A program made the translations under genes and the position numbers. A DNA stretch of 50,352 nt, taken from IMG/VR virus record IMGVR_UViG_3300032323_000429, positions 1-50,352 of that record; one strand, 5' to 3'. The notes under the pieces were generated by a model, which was not told the DNA's origin, did not search any database, and saw only the letters and a list, made by a program, of their open reading frames with translations. Source of the stretch: a virus. Below, piece by piece: positions 14,911 to 22,398 of the stretch (within the stretch, counting starts at the first letter, position 1; each line of letters opens with the position of its first letter).

Positions 14911-14927
14911 CCCTACTTGCAGTAGGG
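14911..14927 (-). terminator. Stem-loop of promoter cassette 3
   Basis: CCCTAC/GTAGGG stem with a 5-base loop, immediately upstream of P3 and downstream of the VWA gene stop. The T-rich P3 -35 region follows. Same sequence family as the stem-loops at 5201 and 17385. Confidence 0.7.
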
Positions 14928-14945
14928 TTATTCGTTTACTTTCGT

Positions 14946-16598
14946 TTACGCAATATAACCGATAAATTGGTTCAGGAGAACCCGAGAAGTCTTACGACCA
15001 CTCATTTGCTTGGTGAACATACGTGCAATCTGGCGAGCATTTTGCTTTTCGTCAACCACCAACTCACCTTCATCAACACTCAGACGGTTTTGAGGAACGA
15101 TAAACAAGTCGTCACGACCAGTGTTCTTGATAGAGGCAAAGCCACTCTCACGGAACTCACGACGAATCGACTCGATCATCTGATCACTTGACTTGACGCC
15201 AGCAAGGTTGTTTTCGATAGCGCAACTCAACTCACGTCGAGCATTGCGGCAGATATAGAAACCAACAGTCTTGACATCGAAACGATCCTTCATCATACGC
15301 AGCAGGGCTTCGGTTTGAGTCGTACCCATGCGAGTGATAGGATAGTCTTTCTTCGTGACTGGATCTTTCAAGAAGTTCTTGACTTGAACAGTGGTATGAG
15401 TATTGTAGTCATACTTGCGATCTTCAAGATAACGACCAGAAGAAACTGGCAACGAACCACCCTCACCATCGGTCAAAGTGATCAGAGACATTTTCTCCAC
15501 GTTGTGGCTCTTGGCAAACTTAGGCAAGTAACCCAACAAGTACGACAAGGATTCATTCAGCGGAGTGCCACCCATCTCGTAACCATCACAACGCATGAGG
15601 TAGTGACTACGGAAAGTGCGACGAACCATTGTATTGAATTCCATGTTGCTCATCTTAGACGAGAACAATTCAAGCAAGCCAAACGAACTGTTAACAGCGT
15701 TGCCAAGGACATTCTCTTTTGACATCACTTCCAACTGTTTTGCACGCAGCTTCTCACGTTCGTACTCACCTTTGAAGATGTCGTACTGAGTGGTGAATGC
15801 AAACACTTGGTAAGGGATCTGAGCGCGTTGGCAGAACATCGCCAAGTTGATCACTTGTTGCATAGTGTCGTCGATGACGTACTGCATTGAGCCAGACCAG
15901 TCAAGCAAGAAAATCATGCCATGGTTCTTACCCTTTGGAATCATCGTAACACGTTTGAACAAGTCGTCATTGAGTTTGTATGACCACACCTTACCCATGT
16001 CCAGAGAACCAATCTTAGAAGTCTGAGCACGTTTGTACAGCTGAGCAGACTTACGCATCTCGAATTCTTTGATCAGGTAGTTTACAACACGACCAGATTC
16101 GACTTTGAATTGTTCCAGTGCTTTCTTGTCAGAAGAACTGAACATCTCTTCATCAATGATTTTGGTTTCTTCGATGATAGTCTTGTAAGAAACTACAGGA
16201 TCGATAAAGTGGTTTTCATCAAGAGTGAAATAGTTGTATTCGGTTTTGCCATCAGCAAGTTCTTCCAGCTTCTCCGAGAAGGTTTTCTCAGTGGTGGCTT
16301 CAACTTCTTTCTCAACGTCTTCAGCGATCTGTTCTTCAACAGTCTTCTTTTGATCGTAGTGACGACCAGCCATGTACTTGCGTACATCAGCGTCTTCAAG
16401 TTCATCGTTTTCGTCTTGAGTTTCCTCGACAGAAGGCACTTCAGAACCATCAGTCCATTCGTCTTGCTCATCCATGCTAGCCTCAGCCAACATTTCTTCC
16501 ATATCTTCCAAGTCTTCTTTGTTGAGTTTCAGAGACTCTTTCTTACGTTGAGTGGCTTGTTCCTTAGAGTATTGGTATACTTCAGCTGCCAACGCCAC
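14946..16598 (-). CDS. cobT: VWA-domain (CobT-like) protein, C-terminal part after a frameshift
   Basis: 550-residue reading frame. After an acidic linker (residues 30-115), a von Willebrand A domain follows, with the metal-ion site DWSGSM at 233-238 and later TDGEGG. It continues, with a -1 shift, the protein begun at 17107: no ribosome site precedes 16598, and the reading frame upstream of it (EFVNRVEKTETVEDVVALAA) is an in-frame extension. Together the two parts would give a protein of about 720 aa. VWA proteins work with MoxR/CobS ATPases, one of which is encoded downstream. Confidence 0.75.
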   Translation of the reverse strand: MALAAEVYQYSKEQATQRKKESLKLNKEDLEDMEEMLAEASMDEQDEWTDGSEVPSVEETQDENDELEDADVRKYMAGRHYDQKKTVEEQIAEDVEKEVEATTEKTFSEKLEELADGKTEYNYFTLDENHFIDPVVSYKTIIEETKIIDEEMFSSSDKKALEQFKVESGRVVNYLIKEFEMRKSAQLYKRAQTSKIGSLDMGKVWSYKLNDDLFKRVTMIPKGKNHGMIFLLDWSGSMQYVIDDTMQQVINLAMFCQRAQIPYQVFAFTTQYDIFKGEYEREKLRAKQLEVMSKENVLGNAVNSSFGLLELFSSKMSNMEFNTMVRRTFRSHYLMRCDGYEMGGTPLNESLSYLLGYLPKFAKSHNVEKMSLITLTDGEGGSLPVSSGRYLEDRKYDYNTHTTVQVKNFLKDPVTKKDYPITRMGTTQTEALLRMMKDRFDVKTVGFYICRNARRELSCAIENNLAGVKSSDQMIESIRREFRESGFASIKNTGRDDLFIVPQNRLSVDEGELVVDEKQNARQIARMFTKQMSGRKTSRVLLNQFIGYIA

Positions 16599-17107
16599 AA
16601 CGTCTTCAACAGTCTCAGTCTTTTCAACACGGTTGACAAACTCTTTTTCTTCAGGTGTAATTTAACACCACAGCTGAAACCAGCTTTGAAGTAAAGATTG
16701 ATACGGTCGATAAGGTTGAGTGTGGAAAGGTCTTGAACCTTCTTAACACCAAAGAAGTCTCGCTCATTCAACTCTTGGTAGCCAAGAGTCATGGTCTTGC
16801 GAATCCCTGGATACTTGCGCTTCATTAGCTTTTCAATACGCACGTCTTCGATGACGTTCATATAGCTACGCAGTTTCGGGTCTTCTTTGATTGGGTCAAT
16901 GTAACCATCGGTGGTGTACAATGCGTGACCCACTTCGTGTCCGATTAGCATGCCCTCTACGATAGGGGACATATCCTTCCATTGCGGTAAGGTCAAGACA
17001 CGGTTCTTGATGTCAAACGATGCAGTGCTGACACGTGCACGGATGACAGCAATGTTCTCGGTAGCCAATAGTTTGGCATAAATTTCTGCAGCATTCACGT
17101 TGCTCAT
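16529..17107 (-). CDS. cobT: CobT-like metallopeptidase/VWA protein, N-terminal part, frameshifted
   Basis: 192-residue frame. Residues 1-148 are the genuine start: MSNVNAAEIYAKLLATENIA, a zinc-peptidase-like HEVGH at 57-61, then NVIEDVRIEKLMKRKYPG, a combination found in CobT-like proteins. After GFSCGVK the frame turns into basic nonsense, while the -1 frame continues sensibly (ITPEEKEFVNRVEK) into the VWA part. The shift site is near 16659-16664. A sequencing or assembly indel at AAAA is as likely as a real split. It has its own early promoter P6. Confidence 0.75.
   Translation of the reverse strand: MSNVNAAEIYAKLLATENIAVIRARVSTASFDIKNRVLTLPQWKDMSPIVEGMLIGHEVGHALYTTDGYIDPIKEDPKLRSYMNVIEDVRIEKLMKRKYPGIRKTMTLGYQELNERDFFGVKKVQDLSTLNLIDRINLYFKAGFSCGVKLHLKKKSLSTVLKRLRLLKTLWRWQLKYTNTLRNKPLNVRKSL
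16659..16665 (-). other. Frameshift site in the CobT-like gene
   Basis: Minus-strand TTAAATT: one extra A (AAAA) would join both halves in one frame. The sequence is not a standard X-XXY-YYZ slippery heptamer in the reading phase used. Confidence 0.6.
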
Positions 17108-17131
17108 AGTATATTCCTCAATCTCAATACT

Positions 17132-17317
17132 TTAATTATACTCTAGTTCGGAATTAAAGTCAACAGGGAATGCAAGGCTGTACTCGTATTCCTCGATCAT
17201 GGTTTCGACTTCTTCACGGTTTGCAAGTTGCAAACTTTCGTTGAAGATGATATAGTCTTGCAAACCATAGCTGCCAGCGAGGGTAGCGAGTTCGTAGTCA
17301 GAAAAGTCATTCCACAT
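17132..17317 (-). CDS. Small conserved phage protein, 61 aa
   Basis: MWNDFSDYELATLAGSYGLQ at the start, with GGGAG six bases before the ATG at 17317. Acidic, helical; resembles short proteins in T4-like phages. It is placed between promoters P4 (upstream) and P6 (inside its 3' end), just like the 69-aa gene. Unknown function. Confidence 0.7.
   Translation of the reverse strand: MWNDFSDYELATLAGSYGLQDYIIFNESLQLANREEVETMIEEYEYSLAFPVDFNSELEYN
17136..17164 (-). promoter_or_regulatory. Early promoter P6 of the CobT-like gene
   Basis: -35 TTGACT (17159-17164), -10 TATAAT (17136-17141), 17-bp spacer. It lies within the coding end of the 61-aa gene. Closest to P5 (both have TTGACTTTAATTC). Confidence 0.8.
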
Positions 17318-17340
17318 AGTGTCTCCCATTCAATACATTG

Positions 17341-17369
17341 ATTATACATCAAGTACGAATAAAAGTAAA
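17341..17369 (-). promoter_or_regulatory. Early promoter P4
   Basis: -35 TTTACT (17364-17369), -10 TATAAT (17341-17346), 17-bp spacer nearly identical to P1. It follows the stem-loop after gene 46 and drives the 61-aa gene. Confidence 0.85.
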
Positions 17370-17384
17370 CACCTATGTGGAAAG

Positions 17385-17403
17385 ACCCTACAGGTCGTAG
17401 GGT
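17385..17403 (-). terminator. Stem-loop of promoter cassette 4, end of gene 46
   Basis: 7-bp stem ACCCTAC/GTAGGGT with a 5-base loop, overlapping the last base of gene 46; TCTTTCC follows. Same family as the other cassette stem-loops. Confidence 0.7.
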
Positions 17404-19121
17404 TATGGGGCAGCGATAACAGAGAAGTCGTTTCGCTTCTCAAATTTGATTACAGAGCGGAACTTGTCGAACAGCTGATCGCCTTTGTGAGAGATAACGA
17501 AGATGTTTGAGTTCTCACCGAAGCTGTTCATCAGGTTCAAGAAGTAATCAGTACCTGCCGTATCGAGAGAAGAGTCAAAGATTTCATCAAGCAACAGAAG
17601 GTTAGTGTTTACTGAGTTCTTCATCTTTGCCACTTGACGCCATGTGAACAAGATTGATAAGTCGATACGCATCTTCTCACCCTCAGAGAAACTTGCGTAA
17701 GTAAAGTCGTCACGGAAACGTGACTTAACTTTCTCATTGAATGATTCATCAAGTTCAAAGTGAATGTAAGCATCCATTGCTTGAAGGTACTTGTTGATCA
17801 ACTTGTTCATCACTGGTAGGTACTCACGAATGATAGCAGTCTTGATACCAGTGTCTTTCAAGAGAGCAGCAGCAACTTCTTCTAGATTACGTTGTTCTTG
17901 AAGAGTAGTCTTGACTTTGATTTTGTCAAGTGCATTCTGAGCAAGTTCTTTCAACTTACGTTTTTCTTCATCCACGTTAGTGGTATCAGATTTATGTTCT
18001 TCAATTTCGCTTTGAAGTTCAGCGTTCTGCTTGTTCAACAAAGTGATGGTACTATTGTGAGTAGACATCTCAATGTTCTTGTCAGTGATCACGTTGAGTA
18101 CTTCATTGATTTCAGACAACTGAGAGTTCAGCTTAGTGAGAACAGTTTCCAGTTCTTCAATCTTAGTGTTATTGTCGTCGATCTTAGAGTTCAAGTCCTT
18201 GAGAATACTTTGCTTGTGGGCATCAGGGATATCTTGCGAGCAGCTTGGGCATACATCGTTTTCAGTAAAGAACTCCGAGTGATGCGTGCAATGTTCAATC
18301 TTGGCATCGAGTTTTGAACGAATTGATTTCGCTTTTTCAATTTGCGTATCAACATCACTCTTTTTCGCAGATTGTGATTTGAGTGTGGTAATCTCAGCAA
18401 CCAGTTCAGCCACCTTTGCTTCGCTGGAGAGTATTTGTTCGTTATTAGTTTGGACTTTAGCCAGTAACGACTCAATAGCGTCTGACTTGGCAGCTGTAAG
18501 AGTCTTAATGAGTAGAGTCTGTCCTTCCACTTGAGTCTTCGCAGTCGCAACTTCCCCCTCAATCCTCTTGATATCGTCACGTGTCTCATTGGCTTTTTCT
18601 TTCAACAACTGATTCATGGTAGAGAAGATGCGGATATCAAGGATGTCCTCAATAACTTCTCGACGTTGGTAGCTGGTGAGCTGCATGAATGGAACAAACG
18701 AGGCTGAACCCAAGATAACCACTTGTGTGAATGTCTTGTAATTCAAACGCAGGATTTGTTGCTCAAGTGCTTTCTGATAATCTTTGGCAGCAGCATCTTG
18801 ATTCATCAGTTCATCGTTACACCAAATTTCAAAGATGTTTGGTTTGATACCACGAACAACTTTATACTCTTTGCCATTGGCAGAGAACTCAATGGTAACA
18901 AGTGTTCCCTTACCATTGATTGAATTGATCAGTTGGTTTTTATTGATGTTGCGGAAAGGCTTGCCGAATAAGGCAAAGCAAAGGGCATCCAGAATAGTGG
19001 ATTTACCCTCACCGTTCTTGCCGATGATTAGTGTGGTTGAGGACTTGTTTAGAAGAACCTTGTTCGCAGAGTTACCTGTTGATAAAAAGTTCTTCCATTC
19101 AATGCTCTTAAAAACGATCAT
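17403..19121 (-). CDS. 46: Recombination endonuclease subunit gp46 (SbcC/Rad50-like)
   Basis: 572 aa (T4: 560). Walker A GKNGEGKS at 34-41, long coiled-coil arms, zinc-hook CPSC at 291-294 in the middle, ABC signature FSEGEKMR, and Walker B LLLLDEIFDSS near the C-terminus. With gp47 it resects double-strand ends for recombination-dependent replication and helps degrade host DNA. Start overlaps the 110-aa gene (ATGA). Confidence 0.95.
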   Translation of the reverse strand: MIVFKSIEWKNFLSTGNSANKVLLNKSSTTLIIGKNGEGKSTILDALCFALFGKPFRNINKNQLINSINGKGTLVTIEFSANGKEYKVVRGIKPNIFEIWCNDELMNQDAAAKDYQKALEQQILRLNYKTFTQVVILGSASFVPFMQLTSYQRREVIEDILDIRIFSTMNQLLKEKANETRDDIKRIEGEVATAKTQVEGQTLLIKTLTAAKSDAIESLLAKVQTNNEQILSSEAKVAELVAEITTLKSQSAKKSDVDTQIEKAKSIRSKLDAKIEHCTHHSEFFTENDVCPSCSQDIPDAHKQSILKDLNSKIDDNNTKIEELETVLTKLNSQLSEINEVLNVITDKNIEMSTHNSTITLLNKQNAELQSEIEEHKSDTTNVDEEKRKLKELAQNALDKIKVKTTLQEQRNLEEVAAALLKDTGIKTAIIREYLPVMNKLINKYLQAMDAYIHFELDESFNEKVKSRFRDDFTYASFSEGEKMRIDLSILFTWRQVAKMKNSVNTNLLLLDEIFDSSLDTAGTDYFLNLMNSFGENSNIFVISHKGDQLFDKFRSVIKFEKRNDFSVIAAP

Positions 19122-19450
19122 TTATCTTTCCATTCCCAACCAAAGAATACTTTGGTCATTTTACGATGCAACCAGTTTGGTCGCTGTTCACGCCACACTT
19201 GAATATCTTTACCAATTGCCCAGTGACCGACTGCCTTTGGGTCTGGTTTGAATTGTAAAGATGCTGTAGTAGCCCAAGTTGTATCAGTAATCCCATTACC
19301 AGCAATCAAATACTGACCACTAGAGGTGATAGAATCAGTAAGCCACTTCTTACGCTTTGCTTCTTCAAATTCATTACAAGGTTTGTAATCTAAGTCAAGA
19401 TCAATCTGCTCAGTGAGCGGATAGAAATACTTAATCTCAAGTTGATGCAT
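19118..19450 (-). CDS. Conserved protein between 47 and 46, 110 aa
   Basis: Starts MHQLEIKYFYPLTEQIDLDL and ends in a Trp-rich stretch (WHRK-like: NWLHRKMTKVFFGWEWKDK). T4 also has small genes between 47 and 46. No motif. It overlaps gene 47's stop by one base and 46's start by four, so it is co-translated with the nuclease. Function unknown. Confidence 0.75.
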   Translation of the reverse strand: MHQLEIKYFYPLTEQIDLDLDYKPCNEFEEAKRKKWLTDSITSSGQYLIAGNGITDTTWATTASLQFKPDPKAVGHWAIGKDIQVWREQRPNWLHRKMTKVFFGWEWKDK

Positions 19451-20505
19451 CAGACAACCTCAATGTTGACAGCTTCCGTATAAAGAGACTTCATAAAAGT
19501 CTTTACCATTTCTTTATCAACGTCAGTCTCAACAGTATCAATGTAGTGAGAGAGAACAGACATCGTGTCTTCAAGATTGATTTCTTCGCCAATTTCACCA
19601 TCAGAAAACTCTGACATGTCTTCAACGATCTTAATCTCGTGACATCCTTTATTATACAACTTCTGAGTGAACTTGTCAAATTTATAATAGTCAGTCTTGT
19701 TTACAACAACCAGCTTGACGAAACAATTTTTCAGATCCAATGCGTCGAGGTCGATTGGATCTTTTTCTTTGTCGTCGTACTCGACTCGGGCAAACACCGA
19801 ATAAGGATTTCGGATGAAGTCAAGTTCTCTTGTTCCGAGATCGAACAAATGAAACCCTCTGGAATCGTTATAGTCCTGCCATGTAAGTTCGTAGGGGTTT
19901 CCAAGGTAGTAGATGTGTCCGTCATCAGACTTGTGATGATAATGCCCACTAAAAACAACGTCGAACTTATTAAAAAGATCTTTAGACAAACCCTCATGAC
20001 TTTCCATTCCTCGGTACATGGCAAACCCAGCAATTTCAAAGTGACCCATACAGATGTCTGCTTTGGTATCCTTCATCGTATCAATTGAATCTTGATAGTT
20101 CTCAGGACAAATCCAAGGCATCATACAGATCGGAGTTTCATCAACATAGATTGTCGCTGGGTGATCAATCACGTTGATGTTATCATACTCACGCAAGAGT
20201 AGATCGGGAGAGTTTACATCGTTAGTGTTTTTGTAATAAGTGTCGTGATTGCCAGCCAGCATATGAACAGTAATGTTACGCTGTGCTAACTTATCAAAGA
20301 ACATATCCTTGGCACGTTGCAGAGAATAGAAGTTTACATACTTGCGTCGATCAAAAGTGTCACCAAGGATAAGAACAGTATCAATATTGTTTTCATCCAA
20401 CGTAGGAAAGAACACGTTATCGTAAAACTTCTCAAAGAAGTCTAGGAAAACTAGACTGTCGTTACGAGCACCAAAGTGCTGGTCTGTGATGATTGCGACT
20501 TTCAA
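19450..20505 (-). CDS. 47: Recombination endonuclease subunit gp47 (SbcD/Mre11-like)
   Basis: 351 aa (T4: 339). Metallophosphoesterase motifs in order: D8-x-H10, GD at 48-49, GNHD at 85-88, GHFE and SGHYHH, which bind two manganese ions. It is the nuclease partner of gp46. The start is a TTG at 20505 overlapping the upstream stop (TTGA). An internal ATG would cut away the first metal motif, so the TTG is required. Confidence 0.95.
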   Translation of the reverse strand: MKVAIITDQHFGARNDSLVFLDFFEKFYDNVFFPTLDENNIDTVLILGDTFDRRKYVNFYSLQRAKDMFFDKLAQRNITVHMLAGNHDTYYKNTNDVNSPDLLLREYDNINVIDHPATIYVDETPICMMPWICPENYQDSIDTMKDTKADICMGHFEIAGFAMYRGMESHEGLSKDLFNKFDVVFSGHYHHKSDDGHIYYLGNPYELTWQDYNDSRGFHLFDLGTRELDFIRNPYSVFARVEYDDKEKDPIDLDALDLKNCFVKLVVVNKTDYYKFDKFTQKLYNKGCHEIKIVEDMSEFSDGEIGEEINLEDTMSVLSHYIDTVETDVDKEMVKTFMKSLYTEAVNIEVV

Positions 20506-21692
20506 ATGAATCCTACCTTTCGGTTAGTTGCGGCAACAGCAGCGTGAGTTTGTTTGTTGAAGATCTCAGCAATGCTCCAAGACTTTTGTTTACCGTCAAT
20601 AGTTACACCTAATTTAGTAGCCAGTGCTTCAGCTTCTTCTTGTGACAGCGGAGCAAAAGTCACAATGTCAAAACAACGTCCTGGACGAACCAGCGCAGAG
20701 TCAATGTCACGGATGCTTGGCAGGTTGGTAGAGAAGATCATCTTCTTACCCTTTGTAGTCACAAGTCCATCACCCACGTTCAAGAAACGGTGCATCATTG
20801 TGTTGCCATCGCTGCGTGACTTCAAGAATGCGTCAGAGTCTTCAAGAACCATAACGCCAGTGTCGTCTTCAATAAAGCGAGCAAAGAAACCATCCTTCTC
20901 AAGAATGCCTGCATCGTATGTGACGATGGCGCTTGAGTTTGTGTGTGATAGCAAACCACGAATGAACGTAGTCTTGCCTGTTCCTGGAGGTCCAATCAGG
21001 AGAAGGATGTTTGCGTTGGAGTTCATGTAGCGGTCGTAGTACGATTCCAGAGACTCACCGTTCAGGAATGGGTACATTTCTGCGCAGGGCAGACGCTCAC
21101 GGTTCAGTGGCACGTTGACAGAGTTGCCATCGCTAGAGTAGATCCACTCAATGTATGATGTAACTACGCTGAAGTTAGATTCAACGATCTGGAGAACACC
21201 TTCGCAAAAGTCAACATCACCAAAAACACGAACAGTGGTAGAGTTGGAGTTTACAGAGTATGTGATGTAGTTGTCAGAGAGTTCTTCAATGATAAAGCCA
21301 GAGGATGCATTACCTTGTACAAACAAGTCTCCCTTAAAGTTTTCTTCTGCCCAACTCGACCATTTTTGACGGTTTGCCAATACAGTAGTCTCACGGTGCA
21401 CTGTTTGTTTACCAGCGTCCACTCGACGCTTCAACAGTTCGCTAGTGATCAGGTCATCAAAGTCAGACACACCCAAGAAGATTTTGTTTTCAGTTTCATT
21501 GTTCATATATGTATTCATGTTTACCATGTTGTCTATTGCTTCATAGGTGAATCGCTTTAGAGTTCTTTTTGAACCCCTCGCTATCCTGCGCCTACGGTTG
21601 CGGTTAGTGCTGGCTCTTGGTGTATAAGATATTCCAGAACCATTACTGAGGTTCCGAATCATCTCCCGAACTGATTGATTCACCGTACTCAT
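20502..21692 (-). CDS. AAA+ ATPase with novel N-terminal region
   Basis: 396 aa. P-loop GPPGTGKT at 234-241, Walker B VMVLEDSD, sensor-1 FSTNLP and an arginine-finger LVRPGRCFD, an arrangement like BCS1/FtsH-type AAA proteins. The first 230 residues have an Arg-rich stretch (NRNRRRRIARGSKRT) and no fold I recognise. AGGTG precedes the ATG at 21692, which lies inside the end of gene 55 (50-bp overlap). A protein-remodelling role is inferred from the ATPase class. Confidence 0.8.
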   Translation of the reverse strand: MSTVNQSVREMIRNLSNGSGISYTPRASTNRNRRRRIARGSKRTLKRFTYEAIDNMVNMNTYMNNETENKIFLGVSDFDDLITSELLKRRVDAGKQTVHRETTVLANRQKWSSWAEENFKGDLFVQGNASSGFIIEELSDNYITYSVNSNSTTVRVFGDVDFCEGVLQIVESNFSVVTSYIEWIYSSDGNSVNVPLNRERLPCAEMYPFLNGESLESYYDRYMNSNANILLLIGPPGTGKTTFIRGLLSHTNSSAIVTYDAGILEKDGFFARFIEDDTGVMVLEDSDAFLKSRSDGNTMMHRFLNVGDGLVTTKGKKMIFSTNLPSIRDIDSALVRPGRCFDIVTFAPLSQEEAEALATKLGVTIDGKQKSWSIAEIFNKQTHAAVAATNRKVGFI

Positions 21693-22230
21693 TTTTGTCA
21701 CCTATAAATTCATCTAAGTTGCTTGTGGCTTTTTTGTTCTTTTTCTTGGCAGCTTTTGCAGCGTAGAATTCTTCGCCACTGTCAAGAGAAGTTGATTGCA
21801 TATAATCTATGTAAGCATTGTGATAAGTTCCATCTTCATCTTGTTCCTGCAACTCAAACATCTCGAACGGCATGTCTTTGATCAGCTTGTTCTTAATGTA
21901 TGATTGTTTCTTTTCTTTGGCAATACGTCTCAAGAACGCATAAAAGATAATCTGCGTGAAATAAGCAAAGGGATTATTTGACTTGTTGGGGTCAAAGTTG
22001 TCAATGTACTGAATGCAGTTTTCGATCCCGTCTAGGATCATGTCATCCTTGTACGAGTAGTTGATGAAGTTAGGCTTGTACGAAAGGTGAGTGGCGATCT
22101 TTAAGATGCACTCCCCGATGTAGTTGCTTACCTGCGGTTTCTCAGCACCACTTTCTTCTGCTTCTAAAACCTTTTGTTTGTATTCTTTGATAGCTGCTAA
22201 AAAGTCAGCGTTGTTAACGTAATGCGCCAT
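21643..22230 (-). CDS. 55: Late transcription sigma factor gp55
   Basis: 195 aa (T4: 185). The region NPFAYFTQIIFYAFLRRIAK with preceding YKDDMILDGIENCIQYI matches gp55, a minimal sigma factor that binds the host core polymerase and recognises the late -10 TATAAATA. The C-terminus is acidic and low complexity. A small CTGGT/ACCAG hairpin lies just before its AGGAAA ribosome site. Driven by its own promoter at 22267-22295. Confidence 0.9.
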   Translation of the reverse strand: MAHYVNNADFLAAIKEYKQKVLEAEESGAEKPQVSNYIGECILKIATHLSYKPNFINYSYKDDMILDGIENCIQYIDNFDPNKSNNPFAYFTQIIFYAFLRRIAKEKKQSYIKNKLIKDMPFEMFELQEQDEDGTYHNAYIDYMQSTSLDSGEEFYAAKAAKKKNKKATSNLDEFIGDKNEYGESISSGDDSEPQ

Positions 22231-22235
22231 ATTAT

Positions 22236-22251
22236 TATTTCCTGGTTATTT
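22236..22251 (-). promoter_or_regulatory. Hairpin adjacent to gene 55 ribosome site
   Basis: Minus-strand CTGGTCAAATAACCAG forms a 5-bp stem with 6-base loop and ends on the G of AGGAAA, the ribosome site of gene 55. A possible target for translational control such as by RegA; this is inference. Confidence 0.4.
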
Positions 22252-22266
22252 GACCAGCTAAAGAGA

Positions 22267-22295
22267 AGTATACAACAGAAATGAAAAAAAAGCAA
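22267..22295 (-). promoter_or_regulatory. Promoter of gene 55
   Basis: -35 TTGCTT (22290-22295), -10 TATACT (22267-22272), 17-bp spacer with a T-run. About 37 bases before the gene 55 start. Confidence 0.65.
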
Positions 22296-22342
22296 ACTTA
22301 TCTTGAAGTGCTATCTTTGCAGACTTGCAACCTCAGATATAT

Positions 22343-22371
22343 TTGCTTTTTATTTGACGAAGGGGTATACT
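22343..22371 (+). promoter_or_regulatory. Possible plus-strand antisense promoter
   Basis: On the plus strand TTGCTT (22343-22348), 17-bp spacer, TATACT (22366-22371), the same hexamers and spacing as the opposed gene 55 promoter. No plus-strand gene follows; transcripts would run antisense into the 153-aa gene. Confidence 0.35.
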
Positions 22372-22398
22372 AACGGTGTTAGGGTTGATGATGACTAC

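Noticed and set aside
16655-16670. Canonical programmed -1 frameshift signal
   Set aside because: The sequence around TTAAATT does not give an X-XXY-YYZ heptamer in the zero frame and I saw no clear downstream stem-loop.
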